From: Fragum whitleyi
Lineage: Eukaryota > Mollusca > Bivalvia > Cardiida > Cardiidae
Assembly (NCBI GenBank): GCA_948146395.1
Contig: OX411543.1
Span: 50,878,517 to 50,942,516, forward strand
Reading direction: 5' to 3'
Length of the DNA stretch: 64,000 nucleotides
Positions within the stretch are counted from its first letter, which is position 1; each line of letters begins with the position of its first letter. Positions 24,791 to 35,649 of this stretch are shown one piece after another. The translations under genes were made by a program, and so were the position numbers. The notes beneath the pieces are model-generated. The model saw only the letters and a program-made list of their open reading frames with translations, searched no databases and was not told where the DNA came from.

Positions 24791-26191
24791 TCAAATTAAC
24801 ATGTCACTGCAGCTCATAATCAATCAACAATAACTTCAAAATTAAACTACACCCTCGTTAGTTTCATAGAGATGCGTTTTTATTCTGAGACTCATGCATT
24901 TTACCAGGATAAATAAAGATGTAGGGAAATATATATATTTTTTAAAAAAAAAATCGTACAGTACATTTGATATTGTACGTTTTTCTACGACGAATGTGAA
25001 CTCAAAATTGTGCTGTGCTCGAAGTATTTCTAAACCTATCAAAGACTAGCTGATGTGGCTGCATGGTAAATGGCATCCCCTTTGGAGACGATGACATGAT
25101 TTACTTAGACCTACTGTACACCTTACGACCGTCGCATGTCCCCGTATGGTTACAGCGGTTACAATAGGATATTGCGGTAAAGATTTCCAAGCACAACACC
25201 GTACATTGATCGTCTGATGACCGCGACCCCTTTTAACTGATTTAACGACATGTCTATGACCTAAGGGTTCTCTTCGGCCTTGCGATTGTTGTACTTATGA
25301 CAAAAGAATTACGTGATCACCCATGGCGTCCGACGTCCGACGGACGGGTGGCATTCACTCCTTTGTCCGGAGCAAAACTCACCGTATGTCCGATTGACTT
25401 GAAACTTTGGAGTTATGTTCCTCCCATAATTACGGACTGAAGTGTACAGAAAATATTACTCTACATAGCTTAATTTTCTAATTATTCTTTTGGTTTTTTT
25501 TCATACTTTGACAACCAGCATTGTAACGGGCTTTTGTGTGAGATTTTGCCAACTTGTTTCAAGTTATTTTTCTTTAACAAAATCAAAGGTCTTTGTTTAC
25601 CGTTCTAACTTGCACTGATTGCACTAACACAATTTGTCGCCTTACGGTCTACGCCTGAGTTCTTAGTTACGGTTCCGTAAGTAATATAAACAATACTCTA
25701 GGTAGAAGTTCCTCTTTTCTTTCACAAAATCAGACCGAAATTGAAACTGTATTTGCTGTAGTCTGTCAGTTCGAAAGTCGTAAAGGCTAGTCACATTAGA
25801 TACTTTTCGAAGACTTGATTTGTTCCGTGCAGCTTGTCACATTTATGCTGTAAAAGAAAATTTTGCCTGTTAAAATAGTAAACACACTTTAACTGACGGC
25901 ACAATCCTATGTACATTTTTTCCGCACATGATGTTGTAGACCGAGTTATATTTGCATTTAGTTTTAAGAAAATAGAATTAATTCTTTAAGATAATATACT
26001 CTATTTTGATATTTCGGCTAATGCCTTTTACAAAAAAAACTACATGGAAGTGTCACGACTACATCTTTACATTCTTACTGTGCGGCAATATCAAATGTTT
26101 CTATTTGACGTCCCCGCTGGAAACATGACGTCATTGTGGCGTAATTAATGTAACGTCAGCAGGAGATTAAACATTGCTAGACGTATTATCA
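24791..26191. other. No supported gene
   Basis: Some GTCCGACGTCCGACGGACG sequence at 25327-25350 recalls the R1 start, with GACTTGAAACTTTGG after it. It may be an R1 relic. Confidence 0.45.
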
Positions 26192-26638
26192 CTACTTAGC
26201 GCACATAAATTTATTAGTTTTCATTCCAATATACTTACATGTTTTGCATTTCCTACAAGAAAATGGTTTGATACCGATATTTTTGTTTACGTGCCCAATG
26301 TAATAGGTTTTATCATAAAAAGACTCATTGCACTGATTACATTTATACTAAGATTTTGCACTATCGTGGACAGACACAGTGTGGCAAGCTAAACCTTGTT
26401 TTGTATAAAAAGTCTGTGAACACTTGTTGCACAACAGATGTACTTTTTGGTGAACGGTTTGTACGTGTTCATTCAAGAAATTTTGACCATGTGTCTTACT
26501 GGATAATTCACAATGACATCGTCTACTCTGGTGAATGCTCCCCTTGTGCCTATGGAGATAAGATGGCGCCGTGGTACAGTTCCTGCAGTCGTCATACTTG
26601 TAGAGCCTCTTTTGCTGCTCCTGTTTGTCACCGTTATC
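26192..26638 (-). pseudogene. Zinc-finger exon with degraded C2H2 fingers and an internal stop
   Basis: Read on the - strand from 26638, after a CAG acceptor at 26639-26641. Finger 1 has the first Cys replaced by Tyr (YDDC, then 12 residues, H-KGSI-H). Finger 2 has the second Cys replaced by Ser and is one residue short. Finger 3 is intact: CNKC, 12 residues, H-TVSV-H. Then TAG at 26348-26350. Finger 4 follows the stop in the same frame: CNQC, 12 residues, H, with the last His replaced by Asn and an IGIKPF linker. A fifth begins CRKC and decays. The frame ends at TAG 26192-26194. The finger spacing is diagnostic, and the pattern of ligand loss shows relaxed selection. Frames on the + strand across this stretch are shadows. 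Confidence 0.85.
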
Positions 26639-26930
26639 CTGTTTGATATCAAATGAACTTGTAACACAATAGCATAAAACGCATATAAAAAAATCGATTA
26701 GAGCTTTATTCGCAATTAAATTCTTATGCCATGTGTTTTACTGTGTACACAGAAAGCTCCGCTTATTTTTCACATTCAACGTCATCTTAAGCGAGAACGT
26801 TGATGCTTTTGACGCCATTTAACGTAACGAGCTAAGTGACGCGCTTCGTTTTTCTTTCAATTATCCCAATGACAGTATCATTGATCTTTCATTAATTTTA
26901 CACCCAGACAATGTAATAAAACTATTTTAT

Positions 26931-26953
26931 ACTCAAAAAAAAAAAAAAAAAAA
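26931..26953 (+). other. Poly(A) tract after AATAAA
   Basis: AATAAAACTATTTTATACTC precedes about 18 A. Possibly a retroposed tail. It lies in an intron of the zinc-finger relic on the other strand. Confidence 0.4.
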
Positions 26954-27204
26954 GAATAGAACAAAGTATTACAATCGTGATCGTGTTTTATTGTGGATAT
27001 ATCTCATTTTAGCGTTGATGTGTCCATGAATAAAGTGGGGAGGAGATATATACAAAGCAAACTTTCTCGGGCTCCGTCCTCGGATTTTACCTAGTGCATA
27101 TAACTCCTCCTCCATAACACTTTATTCATTGTCTCACGCGAAAATGGAATTGGTTCTTGATTATAATCTCTACACTTGACATCCTCCATTTTCAAATGTA
27201 GGTG

Positions 27205-27330
<126 letters not shown>

Positions 27331-27553
27331 CAAACCACCCCTTCACTCAAATTTTCATCGAATAGCTAGAACTTACCTGACTTTAAGGCATTAGAGCAAG
27401 AAAATGCCTTTTTAGACCATAAACAAATGCACGCGACAACATTATCAATAAGGTGTACATAGTGATTTTAGATAGTTTTCTGTTTCGTCTTCAAAGTTTT
27501 TCACGCAATCGCGTTAGAATTTTGGAATAGCCATTATACAAAATAGCGCGTAC

Positions 27554-27646
27554 CTGTCTTTGATTTTATTCCACAGTCATCCCATCCTGGTAACTTTCTT
27601 TAATAAAGACCTCTTCTTCGAAGGACCCATTCAGTAACGTGGATTC
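27554..27646 (-). pseudogene. Probable acidic exon of the zinc-finger relic, with in-frame TAA
   Basis: On the - strand, an AG acceptor at the GCAGTAG tract is followed by 31 codons and the donor CAG|GTACGC. The frame gives LLNGSFEEEVFIKE and YQDGMTVE, then TAA (27566-27568), then NQRQ up to the donor. It is phase 0 at both ends and joins the finger exon without a shift. Acidic, VKEE-like spacers of this sort often precede finger arrays. The chance that a random AT-rich stretch gives this composition with fitting splice sites is modest, so the call is moderate. Confidence 0.5.
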
Positions 27647-28974
27647 CTACTGCATATCAATTTAAGACAAATCATCAAGAATCTTTCATTATGGTCAAGA
27701 AGTTTCCTTTATCGAAAACATATTTTCGATTGACGACTTAAATGTCGTAAATACAGCTCGAGTAAAGCTGTATTTACGCCACTTTCGTTATCCCATAACA
27801 ATATGAGTGCGAGTCAAAAACCATCCACTAACACACGTTGAATCAATATTGCAATTCTTCAAATGAAGACATTTTGTCGAAGAACACAAGTAATTAAGTA
27901 TTAACGTTTCTAAACTGGCTTATACACGTAAAACATTCTTGAATTAAAATCATTTATCCATAATGCCTATACAAGATTATCACTTTTGTAAATCAACCTG
28001 TAAATTCGATTGTGAGTGGGCGTTTTTTCCGCCTTGATTCAATATATACTGAGTCCCATAAGAAAGTGAGAACTTTCACTTTTTCTATTTCTATTGATTT
28101 TTACAAAGTTGGATGAAAATTATGGAGTATATTGCTACCATACTTAAGTCAAGACCTTTTGAAATTAAAAATCAAATCAGATTTGGATAATGTATCGCAT
28201 GCTGCATACGCACGGACAGAACCTATATTGCTGAAATTTGACCTCCTTACAACTTTTTTCTTTGGTAAGAGCTGTGTGTTGATGTCGTATTATAGAGTTT
28301 TAGAAGCCATTCCAAGCCAATTCCAAACAACAGTTTTAATTTGTATGCAGACGTTACGTGTACGTCAACGTTGGACATTGCTACGCTGTTAGGCCAGTTA
28401 CTCGTCGTTGAATGGTGCTATGGCGTTATATGATATCTCAATTAGCTTATTAAAGGTCATATAGAATGATGACCTCGATTTGGAACATGAATGCCTAATC
28501 AATTCTAATAACATTCTAAATCTGACAAGGTTCGATTTTGTTCAACGACGTTTATTGGTAGTCAAAGCACGCTTCTGCATCACGCATAATTGTATTGAAG
28601 ATGTCATTTTATGCTTAGGAAAGCCGCAAATATTCCATTCATGCATTTTCAGACCAATCACTCGTCAAATGCGAGATGCACATGCAAAACATTCAAAATC
28701 ATTTGTCTCAATTAAGCAGAAGATATTTGCTAATCACGCGTTTTTTGCTTTCAAATAGCGTCTGTACATACTCTTGGGGATAGTCATACGACATTTTGTG
28801 ACGATATATTGTGTAATCTCGGAGAAATTTAACATTCAAAAGTGCACTCTTTCTTCTCGAACTAAGTATATTTATATATTCATGGGAATGTCGTAAGGCT
28901 GAATGCATGAACATATAACCTAAAACCATGAAGGGGTAATGAAATAAAAAATCGAAAATTTTCAGTAGTATATA
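27647..28974. other. Intron-like stretch of the zinc-finger relic; possible extra decayed coding DNA
   Basis: Short frames on both strands, none with a clear domain. On the - strand at 28440-28760, words such as TKSNLVR, GLKMHEW and LIRH recall zinc-finger helices but are broken by stops. This is suggestive only. Confidence 0.25.
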
Positions 28975-29957
28975 CAGTTAAACTTCAGTAGCTCGAACAC
29001 CTTAGGGACTTGATAATTTGTTCGAGAGATCGGTTGTTCGACCAATCCAAAAAATATAAAGGTAACAGAAGATGGGAATGCGTCACATCCGGTAATACAT
29101 CATATCCGAATATACGTATACTTATTTGGTTCTTCAATTCCATTTTTAATTCACTAATCTTTAGGTTTCTCACGATTGATCCGCGTGATTTGTGATTGAA
29201 AATGAATAAAGAAAATATTTGAAATAACTTTCGAGTCTTATCGTTGCATTCCCTTTGTTTACAAAAAAAGCCTACCGTTTTATTGTTCCTGTTACGTACG
29301 CGGCCTCGATTACAATTGAAAAATTAATTAGAGTCCAATTCAAACAACGTTCAAATTTTGAACTTTAAACGTTTGTCGAGTATAAAAATTTACGTCAGCC
29401 TTTAAGAAAATGTAGACCAATCTTAATTTAAAACCCATGTTTCTACACGAGTCACTCGTTCGGACCCTTCTTGTCATACTTTCAAGCAGAGGTTTCGTAT
29501 CTGTCTGTTTTTTGACATCGCTAAATTAACTAGTCGCCGAAATATCAATTAGAAACAAAATGTATTATTGAATTTAGACAGCAGATGGCAAAACAACAAC
29601 TTAATTCCATTCAATAAAACAGTGTATTTTTTACGGAATAAGTAATTATGACGCACGGTGCGTAATTGACAATAAGGTGTCAAAAAAGGATTACGAGTTG
29701 AAAAGTGTGAAAATCACTTAACTATGACATCTTATTATTAGCGATAAACCCTTTGTTCGAATTTCTCCAGGTAAAATATAAAGCATTTTTAAATTCTGGA
29801 CTGAATAATGTGTTCGAGAGTTCGACCGTCCTAGTGTTCGAGTTTTCCGAGGTCGAACACTATAAATCATGAGCAAAATCTGCCGGGACTGAGATCCTTA
29901 TTCGAATTTTCCCTAGTGTTCGAGATTGCCCCTGTTCGAGAGACCGAAGTTTGACTG
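28975..29957. mobile_element. pogo/Tigger-like non-autonomous DNA transposon, 983 bp
   Basis: TA flanks on both sides. Terminal inverted repeats CAGTTAAACTTCAGT / CAGTCAAACTTCGGT, then CTCGAACA. The subterminal TTCGAGAG motif recurs near both ends. CAGT(C/T)AAAC starts with a TA target site are characteristic of pogo/Tigger elements. No transposase frame. Confidence 0.8.
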
Positions 29958-30186
29958 TAATTACGTTTAAATAGCACAATTAAATACTTTGCTTCCAAAT
30001 TAAATCTAACGTAGGCTTCTTAATACTTTCATTTTGTATGAACCATCTCAGCGTTCAAGATGAAAACTATGCGAAGCTTACATGTGCACTCAAATGTAAA
30101 TCCGGTTTCAAACTTCATTAACGTCCTAAGCGTTTTTTACAACACAAGTATATTTCTTAGATAGGTACAAAATAACACCTACATAC
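29958..30186. other. Intronic spacer
   Basis: No feature seen between the pogo-like element and the exon at 30187. Confidence 0.5.
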
Positions 30187-30273
30187 CCGTTCTTGATTTC
30201 CTTCTCCAATCTTTTCCGGGTCACCAACAAACTCCTCCACAAATTCATCTGCCAATCTAAATCTAACATTATC
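30187..30273 (-). CDS. Probable exon of the zinc-finger relic (acidic N-terminal region)
   Basis: On the - strand: acceptor ATTCCTTTGCAG, 29 open codons, donor CGG|GTATGT. The frame reads RFRLADEFVEEF then VGDPEKIGEG and is phase 0 at both ends. A second frame is also open but has no coherent partner exon. It fits the next exon upstream, whose donor is 319 nt away. The protein segment is not recognised. It could belong to a separate small gene rather than to the finger relic. Confidence 0.5.
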
Positions 30274-30592
30274 CTGCAAAGGAATTACATAAACTGATTT
30301 ACATAATTACATGTTTACCTTTCATTGTTCGAAACAGCAAGTCTCAGGCTATTTTAATCAATAATATATGACAGAAATTCGCGATTTCCCTGATAAAACA
30401 TATCGCGTTTTTATAAAAGATATCACAAATGCGTCAATCAAGTTTCAAAAATGCCTTCAAGAAACCAACACACTATCTTCAAAAAACCATCACCACAGAG
30501 TCACGCTCATAGACAAACATACACCTTTCATCGATATGAAATCGATACAAAAAACAATTAAAAGATGATATTTAAAAACAAGAAAAACTTAC

Positions 30593-30670
30593 CAAATTGA
30601 CAGCCATGCTTTCAGTTGTAGTAAAGCAACGTGTATGAGACAAAATCCCGTGCAAATCGAAGAAAAGCAT
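30593..30670 (-). CDS. Probable first coding exon upstream of the zinc-finger relic
   Basis: On the - strand the frame starts at ATG (30668-30670), runs 26 codons and ends at TTG|GTAAGT, phase 0. An in-frame TGA lies 30 nt upstream of the ATG, so the start is bounded. A second ATG (30605-30607) lies five codons before the donor and would start MAVNL. The peptide is hydrophobic at first (MLFFDLHGIL) and not recognised. Upstream, 30680-30770 matches the flanks of an M1 insertion at 22.0-22.6 kb. Confidence 0.45.
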
Positions 30671-30966
30671 TTTTTCCTGCTCATTTGCAATATAGAATCA
30701 TAGCAAACCAACATACAAAATCATAGACAAACATTTTACGGTAACATAGTTAAACACCAGTGTAACTGGTTAGTGGATATTCATACAACATAGTCCTTTT
30801 CTTGACACATTTGTTTAATTGTAATTGCTTTGTCCGAATAAAAGGTTTAAGATGTATTGTTGATATTTTGAGTACAAATATTTGTCTTTATTTTTATTGG
30901 ATATTAACTTTGGTAACATTTAGCCAATCTTAATTAATCACTTACAAATCTCCATAGAAGACTTAT

Positions 30967-31369
30967 CAATTGAAACCTCTCTAAATTGACAAAAGGAATG
31001 AATTTAGAAAAATTAAATAAAAGGGAAGAGCGAATTTTGACTGAAGTTAAAGGAAGGTACATGTATTATATTGAAGCGTTTTTCGAAACAGGCGGTATTT
31101 CACGACCTCCCTTAAATATTCTACCTACTGTTCTGTTTGTCTCCATGGACCAATCAGACGCTTAAAAACTCACCAGCTAATGAATAGTTGGATCATTTTA
31201 TCAACTTGAATAAAATTTTGATCGTTTTGAATGATTTTGAAGTGTATTTGAATGTGTTCGGGACAGTTTTAAATGGCGTGTGTCAGTGTCTAGAATGAAA
31301 GATTAAGACGAGTGATTTGAAATCGTTTTGATCGAGAAGAGTGTCAATTTCACAATGTTACTAGCTGTA
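30967..31369 (+). mobile_element. M1 MITE, decayed, type B
   Basis: Weak left TIR (CTCTCTAAATTGACAAAAGG), eroded hairpin (GGAAGGTAC..ACGACCTCCC), CCAATCAGACGCTTAAAA block, good right end TTCACAATGTTACTAGCTGT. Confidence 0.8.
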
Positions 31370-31611
31370 CGAGATCAGTTTTTATGCTGAAGAAAACACA
31401 TATTTCAACATAATAAAATATAACATTCTTTATTTCGACATTAAGCAGCTAGGGTTATAATCACAACATAATACATAAATGCATGCATATTGGCTTAATG
31501 ACATGAAGAGCGGGAACAAATTTTAAATAGTAAATTGACGAAATAGGTTTCGAAATGTTACGTCCTGCGATAAACCCACAGACGCGGGCGGTTCAATATA
31601 CAAACTTCATA

Positions 31612-31933
31612 TATATAATACGTATTTAGTGTTTTGTATGAGAAAAAATACCTAACGAGGTTGGGAGAATTGATAATTGTCGAGGCTCTGCCGAGACAAT
31701 TATCAATTCCCACAACAGAGTTTGATATTTTTTCATACAATACACTAAATACGTATTATATTTATCTAATAACCTCTATTCGGCTTATTTTTGTATATGT
31801 TTCCATTAGAAATGCAAGTTTTAAAAAAAATGACCGCATTATATATTTGTGTTAAAAATAACTATGTGATAACATAAAAAATAGCATACGGGATGTTAAC
31901 ATACGGATATTTGTATAGTTATAAGATAAATAG
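31612..31933 (+). mobile_element. Palindromic MITE family M2, copy 2
   Basis: Same order as at 8746: AATACGTATTTAGTGTTTTG arm, tip GTCGAGGCTCTGCCGAGAC, inverse arm, then a longer 3' part ending ATAGTTATAAGATAAATAG. The short overlapping frames on both strands are palindrome artefacts. Confidence 0.8.
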
Positions 31934-32226
31934 AAAAAGTATGTGAGTGTCTTTAAATATGAACAGTCTAGTAAAGGTTGGAGACCTTGCACAATGTTCA
32001 TACAAAAATGGACCCAACACGTTTTCAAACCTACGACCCGAAAATCGAGCAATAGTCCATTATATTATCAACAAATAATTAATAAAACGATAGGACGATA
32101 ACATATTTGATAGTGATAAATATTTTGAAATGGTTTATTAAGATGGAAAAGCAATGTAGATGCAGCATACCAAAACATGAAGTTGAGGTATCTCGCAAAT
32201 AAAGACCATCTAGGAAACGCTAACAG

Positions 32227-32833
32227 TACAGTAACACCGTGTAATTAGCATTTAACTCGATCGAAAACATTCGCTCAGCTTCCCATTCAATGTATTCACA
32301 ACAGTAAAATTACTCAGAACGCTAAGGCATCTTTAAATACACCTCGAAAACGGTCAAACGATCAACATTTATTTTAAATTGATCAAATCATGCCACGATA
32401 TTATTGGTTGGTGTGGAATTTCACCCTTTGACGTTTTAATCCCTGCCTGTGATTTTATGATTGAGAAAACTTTGTGAAAAAAGAGGAAATTGCTTCTGAC
32501 AAGCAATTTCTTCTTTTTCCACACCATTTTCTACCCTACAGAATGGTTATTTTTGAAATTAAATCTACTTAAAATTTTCGTCTGCAAAACCTTTGAATTT
32601 GGACAGGTCCAAAATTGTGTAAACCAGGAAAGGGTTAAAGTGTCTGATCGGTGCGCGAAGACACACAAAAAGGGGAAAAAAACTTATTCTTTTAAGGGGT
32701 GAGGTCAAATGAAAATTGCTAATTTCGTCAAAATTCTAGCGATATCGTATTGTCTCTATTACATTTCATTCATAACTCACAATACACACTCATTCAAATT
32801 CATAAACCTTATCAACACTGATTCTATCAACAG
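32227..32833 (-). mobile_element. M1 MITE, type B, interrupted by a piggyBac-like MITE
   Basis: Left TACAGTAACACCGTGTAATT, type B block (GATCAACATTTATTTTAAAT), then the 32420-32638 insertion, then AAGTGTCTGATCGG and a remnant hairpin. The right end is eroded. Confidence 0.75.
32420..32638 (+). mobile_element. piggyBac-like MITE (TTAA), copy 3
   Basis: CACCCTTTGACG start and CAGGAAAGGGTTAA end, with TTCA/TTAA flanks. Internal GAGGAAATTGCTTCTGACAA hairpin as in copy 1. It sits in M1 just before the GTGTCTGATCGG block. Confidence 0.85.
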
Positions 32834-32879
32834 TTTTTTACAACCCGGTTAATATTTTTGACGATTGTGTATATTTATT

Positions 32880-33165
32880 TATCGTCGTTACCGTAGCACA
32901 TGCCCATATGAGCGACGCCCCAAGAAGACGGTAAGTTGTTACGCGGGATAGTGCAATGATACGTGATGAAGCTACTGCTCAGATCCGCCATGGTTCTTTA
33001 ACGTGCTCGGTGTAAAGCACCGTCTCACGTGGCCTCGGTTAAACGTCTCATCCGAAATACAATTAGTTTTTGTAAGTGTGCCAGCCCAGGAATTGAACCC
33101 ACGCCATCGAACTTCATTGGTTTTGAAGTCCGGTGCCCTACCAACTGAGCTTATCGGGCAGACTA
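32880..33165 (-). mobile_element. tRNA-derived SINE
   Basis: On the - strand the head reads GCCCGATAAGCTCAGTTGG (A box) and GTGGGTTCAATTCC (B box). The body contains CGTCTCACG, ATCCGCCATGGTTCTTTAAC and GGGATAGTGCAATGATACG, a body typical of molluscan SINEs. A 33003-33221 frame is a shadow. It is not a functional tRNA: the anticodon arm does not pair. Confidence 0.75.
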
Positions 33166-33904
33166 ACCCCTGCCTAAATTATCTCTATTTCAAATATCTG
33201 TTTATGACTTTTTTTAGATAATCAGTTTGAAGTAAATTCCTCGTTTATGAAACGTTTAAACTTTGGCTTCCACATGCAAGTGGCGCGGATTGGCTTAAGT
33301 TTATATATATTTACATTTAATAAAATGTGACCCCACACCCTACGAAATGTTTCATGCATTGTTGGTGTCCACCAATTCGAAACTACAGCTTGGAAAAAGA
33401 AGTACCTTTGAGGTTTTGATCGCGTTCTGATGATATTTGATCTTTAGAAAGCCTGAATAATTTCTTTCATACGATGTACCATATAGACTTTAGGCTGCTT
33501 CATGTAGTAAACATGAGGTGTGGTCACCAAGGTCATACAGTATAACATCTGTTGATGATTTGTGGTCCTTTGAAATAGACTAATTAATAATTTATTCTTC
33601 AATTAATTGATGTAGACCACCGATACAAATAACCGAGTGAGAGGCGTTAACTTTTACGATTGCTCGCTATATTAATCAAAGCACTGTAAGCACTGTTAGA
33701 GGCTGCCTTCGCCGATTGAATTCCGTAAGCCAAGGGTCCTAATTCAACTTTGTTGTGGAGTTGAACCATTGTCTTGCTAAGATGTCGACGATTTTTGTTG
33801 CAAATTTTTAAATTTCATTTGTGTAGTTTTGAATCGACTATATTACCAAATATGCCTCGATTTTTTTTACATTGACACACAATAAAAGGTCCTAACAAAA
33901 CCTT
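33166..33904. other. No gene seen
   Basis: Unclassified spacer between two SINEs. Confidence 0.5.
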
Positions 33905-34060
33905 GGTGCCCTGTTGCTCAGTTGGTAGGACAGCGATCTTGTGATGTGAGAGAAGTCAAAGCTCGTAGATTCCAATGCTGGCCAGCCCGCTGTTCATCTG
34001 GTTTGTCCTTGTACTAGGCATTTCAAAGCCCCAGCTTAGTACTGGTGATGCCCAGGAAGT
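33905..34060 (+). mobile_element. tRNA-derived SINE, second family
   Basis: Head GTTGCTCAGTTGGTAGGAC with a degenerate B box (TAGATTCCAATG), then TTCATCTGGTTTGTCCTTG and AGTACTGGTGATGCCC, the usual body of a molluscan SINE. Confidence 0.7.
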
Positions 34061-34061
34061 A

Positions 34062-34140
34062 CAGTCAATCTTGCTGGAGCGACCACGTCTAATTAGCGAC
34101 CATTTTAATTGAGCGACCGCTTTCAAACATTTGCATTTAA
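34062..34140 (+). mobile_element. Fragment of a pogo-like element with GCGACC motifs
   Basis: TA then CAGTCAATCTTGCTGGAGCG, followed by ATTAGCGACCATTTT and GAGCGACCGC. Matches the start of 59271. No right end is recognised before the M1 at 34336. Confidence 0.6.
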
Positions 34141-34335
34141 ATTGCAATTATAAAGCCAAAAAGTGAAAAGTCCTTCTACAACTGGTAGGTACATGGGATA
34201 ATGGAAATCCAAATAGGCAACTGTTTTGGTAATTGAAAATTGCAAAAGGAAATTGAATAAGTTTGTAGTACATTATTTTGACAAAAAAGTGGCGATGTCT
34301 GTTTATTGTATGTAATATGTAAATAGCTTGTTATG

Positions 34336-34860
34336 TACAGTTAAGAACATCGTGAATTGGACAAGCTGAATGATATTGAAATGGTTTCGGAAAAAAAAGA
34401 ATGATTGTGTGGAGCGAGTTTTGAATGAAATTAAAGGGAGGCAATCCAATTTCGCTAATTTTGTTCAAGACTAACAAAATAAGGGATATTTATTACCACC
34501 CTTTAATAAAAAACAAATTTAATTTCTTTAAAAAAGATTCTATGCCTTTACATACCAATCAAAAGCTTTTTCATACTCAATTATGTCAGTAACATCGTTG
34601 ATTTCTTCAAGCGATTTTCATTTTAAACGTAGATGTTCATCTTTTGATTTTTCAGTAACTTTGCATCGTTTAAGAGTGGTTCTAGAGAGGGAGTCAAAAT
34701 TTATTTGAAATGACGTTGTTGATTCTATATTTTTCAATGAGTTTGAGCGTTTTTGAATGGAGTGAGTGAGTGTTTGGAATGAATGAGTGGAGGGATGAGT
34801 GACCGATTTAGAATGGTTTTGATTGACATGATAGTCAATTTCACGCTGTTATTAATTGTA
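34336..34860 (+). mobile_element. M1 MITE, longest copy (525 bp)
   Basis: TACAGTTAAGAACATCGTGA to GCTGTTATTAATTGTA. The hairpin is present (GGGAGGCAAT..TTACCACCC). It carries about 85 extra nt around 34580-34690 mixing type B and type A blocks, so it may be a chimera. Confidence 0.85.
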
Positions 34861-35096
34861 AATACTTAGGTTGTGCCTACCTTTGCATTTAAGCAGTTAC
34901 TTATTAAAGAATGTGGTCTAGTGACTTCAATTACATGTACATGTACACGCGATACTCTTGTAACGAGACTTTGAATAAACAATTCACAATCGTTCATAAT
35001 CCCAGGAAAGATGCAATCTTTGTGTTCTGATAATATCCACTTGACATTATTTGATAATATCCACTTGACGTTATTTGTAATTAAGATTTCAGTGAT

Positions 35097-35538
35097 TACA
35101 GTTAACAACATCGTGAAATTGACAAAGTGAATGATTTTGGAATGATTTAGGAATGAAATTGAATGAGTGTGTGGAGCGACTTTTGAATGAATTTAATGGG
35201 AGGTAATCAATATCGCAAATTTTGTTTATCCAGAACAAAATTTGCGATATATGATTACCTCCCTTTAATAAAAAAATGCATACAATTTCCATAAATAGAA
35301 AACTATTTCTTCAAGAACCTATTAGGCGCTTACGATTTGAATTATATCAGTAATATCGCGATTTTTCTCTATCAAAATTTATTTTAAATGTCATTGTTGA
35401 TTCTATATTTTTCAATGGGTTTGAGCGTTTTTGAATGGTTTGAGTGAGTGTTTGAAATGAACGGTTGGAGCGCTGAGTGAGTGATTTAGAATGGTTTTGA
35501 TTGAGGCGAATGTCAATTTCACGATGTACCTAACTGTA
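35097..35538 (+). mobile_element. M1 MITE, near-perfect copy
   Basis: TACAGTTAACAACATCGTGA to GATGTACCTAACTGTA. The hairpin has arms ATCGCAAATTTTGTT and inverse and is unusually complete. Closely matches the 22082 copy. Confidence 0.95.
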
Positions 35539-35649
35539 TTGGCCTTACATTCATCCCTTACAATAATTAAATAGTACCCATTGTTAAAGATGATAAATTG
35601 TCAGAGAGATATTTGAATTCAATGAGTAGTAAAGCTTGAATTAAACATA

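Noticed and set aside
26174..26667. Three overlapping frames of 64-96 codons, two on the + strand and one on the - strand
   Set aside because: The finger-spaced reading lies in a different - strand frame; these are shadows.
33090..33165. A functional tRNA gene on the - strand
   Set aside because: A and B boxes are present, but the anticodon arm does not pair and a SINE body follows.
33903..33990. A second tRNA gene
   Set aside because: The B box is degenerate and a SINE body follows.
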